Assembly: GCA_964483405.1 (NCBI GenBank)
Contig: CAZABC010000045.1
Coordinates: 1 to 15,952 of the forward strand
Origin: CAZABC01 sp964483405
GTDB taxonomy: Bacteria > Chloroflexota > Limnocylindria > Limnocylindrales > CSP1-4
DNA length: 15,952 nucleotides
Direction: 5' to 3'
The notes under the pieces are model-generated. The model had not been told where the DNA came from. It saw nothing but the letters and a program-made list of their open reading frames with translations, and ran no database searches. Of the stretch, positions 14,428-15,952 are shown piece after piece. A program made the translations under genes and the position numbers. How positions within the stretch are numbered: position 1 is the first letter of the stretch; every line of letters starts with the position of its first letter.

Positions 14428-15801
14428 TCAGCCCGACGCGGCCGGGGTGGTGGCCAGCGCCGCGTCGACCGCGGCTGCCAGCCCATCGGCGATCACGACG
14501 AGCTCCGCGTCGGTGACGACGAACGGCGGGCCGAGCAGGATCGAGTCGCCGTCGGTGCCGTTGGCGAGCCCGGTCCCGCTGTACAGCAGCAAGCCCGCCT
14601 CGCGGGCGAGCCGGACGATCGTCTCGGTGAGCCGAGCCGCGCGCGGGAAGGGCGCCCGGGTCACCCGGTCGGCCACGAGCTCGACGCCGACCATCAGCCC
14701 GAGACCCCGGATGTCGCCGACCGCCGGGTGGCCGCCGAGCCGCTCGAGCAGGAGGGCCCTCAGCCGCTTGCCCTTGGCGGCGCTGGCGTCGACGAGCGAC
14801 TCCGCCTCGAGGATCCGGAGGACCTCGCGGGCCACGGCCGCGCCGACCACGTGGTGGCTGTAGGTGAACCCGTGGACGAAGCCGCCGCCCCCCACGACGG
14901 TCTCGCGGACCCGCCCCGACGCCGCGACGAACCCGAAGGGCCAGTAGCCCGAGCTCGCGCCCTTGGCCGCAACGAGGATGTCGGGCCGGACACCCCAGTG
15001 GTCGACGCCGAACCAGCGCCCGGTCCGCCCGAACCCGGTCATCACCTCGTCGGCGACGAGGAGGACACCGTGGCGTCGGCAGACCTCGGCGATGGCCGGC
15101 CAGTACCCGTCGGGCGGGACGCAGGCGGCGAGCGTCGCCCCGACGACCGGCTCGGCGACGAACGCTGCGACCGCCTTCGGTCCCGCCTGGTCGATCGTCC
15201 GGTCGAGCTCGGCCGCCAGCTCCTCGGCGGTCCCGAGCGCGTTGGCGCCGGGGTCGCCGGCCCGGTACGGGTAGGCCGCGCTGACGTGCCGGAACCGGCC
15301 GAGCCACGGCTCGTACGGCCGCCGGAGCGGCCGACGCCCCGACAGGTCGAGCGCGCCGAGAGAGTTGCCGTGGTAGCTGCCCCAGCGGGCGATGACGATC
15401 TGGCGGTCGGCCTCGCCGCGGGCGAGGTGGTAGGCCCGCGCCAGCTTGAGCGCGGTCTCGATGGCCTCCGAGCCGCCGCTGACCGGGTAGATCGCCGGCT
15501 CGTCGAGCGGCAGGTGGGCGCCGACCTCGCGGGCGTACGCCTCGAGCGGCTCGCTCGTGAAGGCGCTCCCGTGGGCGTAGGCGAGCGTGCGCGCCTGGGC
15601 GGCCATCGCCTCGGCGACCGACGACCGCCCGTGGCCGATACCGACCACGACCGCCCCGCCGGCCGCGTCGAGGTACGCACGACCCTGGGCGTCCCAGATC
15701 GTCGAGCCCTCGGCCCGCACGGCGACGGGCGGGTTCGGCGACACGGAACGGAGGAAGACGCGACCGGACGTCACTCGCGTGGGATCGTCGGCGGTCGTCA
15801 C
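14428..15801 (-). CDS. Class-III PLP-dependent aminotransferase
   Basis: The 457-residue protein has the standard fold-type-I layout. SGGSEAIETALKLAR (108-122) binds the PLP phosphate, and SYHGNSLGA (142-150) supplies the stacking Tyr143. E217 (VAEPVV) and D251 (VADEVMTGFGRTG) contact the cofactor, and K280 (DILVAAKGASSGYWPFG) should form the Schiff base. The family transfers omega- or alpha-amino groups, for example in GABA, beta-alanine, diamine or adenosylmethionine substrates. The present sequence fits the broad 'aspartate aminotransferase family protein' group and I would not name a substrate. The GTG at 15801 lies exactly 6 nt after TAGAAT, with no ribosome site, suggesting a leaderless mRNA. 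The gene is divergent from the partial gene at 15911 and convergent with the membrane protein ending at 14417. Confidence 0.94.
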   Translation of the reverse strand: MTTADDPTRVTSGRVFLRSVSPNPPVAVRAEGSTIWDAQGRAYLDAAGGAVVVGIGHGRSSVAEAMAAQARTLAYAHGSAFTSEPLEAYAREVGAHLPLDEPAIYPVSGGSEAIETALKLARAYHLARGEADRQIVIARWGSYHGNSLGALDLSGRRPLRRPYEPWLGRFRHVSAAYPYRAGDPGANALGTAEELAAELDRTIDQAGPKAVAAFVAEPVVGATLAACVPPDGYWPAIAEVCRRHGVLLVADEVMTGFGRTGRWFGVDHWGVRPDILVAAKGASSGYWPFGFVAASGRVRETVVGGGGFVHGFTYSHHVVGAAVAREVLRILEAESLVDASAAKGKRLRALLLERLGGHPAVGDIRGLGLMVGVELVADRVTRAPFPRAARLTETIVRLAREAGLLLYSGTGLANGTDGDSILLGPPFVVTDAELVVIADGLAAAVDAALATTPAASG

Positions 15802-15807
15802 GCACCG

Positions 15808-15813
15808 ATTCTA
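15808..15813 (-). promoter_or_regulatory. -10 box (TAGAAT) giving a leaderless start for the aminotransferase
   Basis: TAGAAT, one base from TATAAT, is followed by six bases (CGGTGC) and the GTG start codon. No Shine-Dalgarno site exists. No obvious -35 is seen. Confidence 0.58.
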
Positions 15814-15873
15814 CCGACAGGCGGGCTTGGCATGACGGCGGTTCGGCGCGTTCCCAGGCGAGGATAGTGAGGA

Positions 15874-15904
15874 TTGACTCAGGGTCGCCCCCCCCGGGTA
15901 GTCT
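15874..15904 (+). promoter_or_regulatory. Promoter TTGACT - 19 nt - TAGTCT, leaderless start for the partial gene
   Basis: TTGACT (15874-15879) is the best -35 in the window. It is separated by 19 nt, including a run of eight C, from TAGTCT (15899-15904). Six bases (CAGGCC) then precede the ATG at 15911, so the mRNA should start on the start codon. Confidence 0.6.
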
Positions 15905-15910
15905 CAGGCC

Positions 15911-15952
15911 ATGGACCTCAGTCGCGCCACCCGGCGCGTGATGATCATCGCG
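15911..15952 (+). CDS. Start of an unidentified gene, truncated by the window edge
   Basis: Only 14 codons are visible, reading MDLSRATRRVMIIA. The basic stretch followed by hydrophobic residues could be the start of a membrane or secreted protein, but this is too short to classify. Support for it being a gene comes from the promoter immediately upstream, with a -35, a -10 and the same 6-nt spacing to the start codon seen for two other genes. Confidence 0.6.
   Translation, partial: MDLSRATRRVMIIA

Noticed and set aside
14425..14439. GCGTC/GACGC stem between the convergent membrane-protein and aminotransferase stops
   Set aside because: Only five pairs, and partly inside coding sequence; too weak to call a bidirectional terminator.

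Overview
The window is very GC-rich and densely coded, with a strong preference for G or C at third codon positions. All ten complete genes look like ordinary bacterial genes of one codon style. The pump is a single-gene RND transporter with no visible adaptor or outer-membrane partner, and several genes appear to start directly at a TANNNT box. Together this fits a high-GC monoderm lineage such as soil or freshwater Chloroflexota, or an actinobacterium. That placement is inference; no rRNA or other marker is present. I see no tRNA, CRISPR array, IS element, phage gene or attachment site.

Layout. (1) Positions 1-5486, minus strand, hold a likely operon read as M17 leucyl aminopeptidase, AbgT-family transporter, DASS/SLC13 anion permease with a TrkA_C domain, and an AI-2E-family permease cut by the window edge. 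(2) 5620-6273 (-) is a polytopic membrane protein with its own likely promoter. (3) 6478-10328 (-) is a two-gene MarR regulator/RND efflux unit whose reading frames overlap by GTGA, probably ending at a strong hairpin at 6410-6440. (4) Divergent from marR are an AlkX/YcaQ-like winged-helix DNA glycosylase (10463-11746, +) and an OsmC-type peroxidase (11831-12274, +). (5) 12275-12709 is the only long non-coding stretch. It lies between convergent genes and has an imperfect direct repeat and hairpins. (6) 12710-13726 (-) is a phosphotriesterase-family metallohydrolase, 13830-14417 (+) a small membrane protein, 14428-15801 (-) a class-III aminotransferase, and a gene beginning at 15911 (+) is cut after 14 codons.

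How they work together (inference). The peptidase/transporter operon looks like peptide or amino-acyl conjugate salvage, with two transporters of the same ion-transporter superfamily side by side. The MarR/RND pair facing a crosslink-repair-type glycosylase, with a peroxidase behind it, looks like a toxin or drug response locus: export the compound, repair the DNA, remove peroxides. Around the marR start is an array of three 10-bp motifs spaced exactly 18 bp apart, a candidate operator.

The most notable sequence-level observation is three genes whose start codon lies exactly 6 nt after a TAGNNT hexamer, which would put transcription start on the first base of the start codon. Genes with good Shine-Dalgarno sites instead have their candidate -10 boxes about 75-80 nt upstream. 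I found no convincing wholly new multi-gene system.
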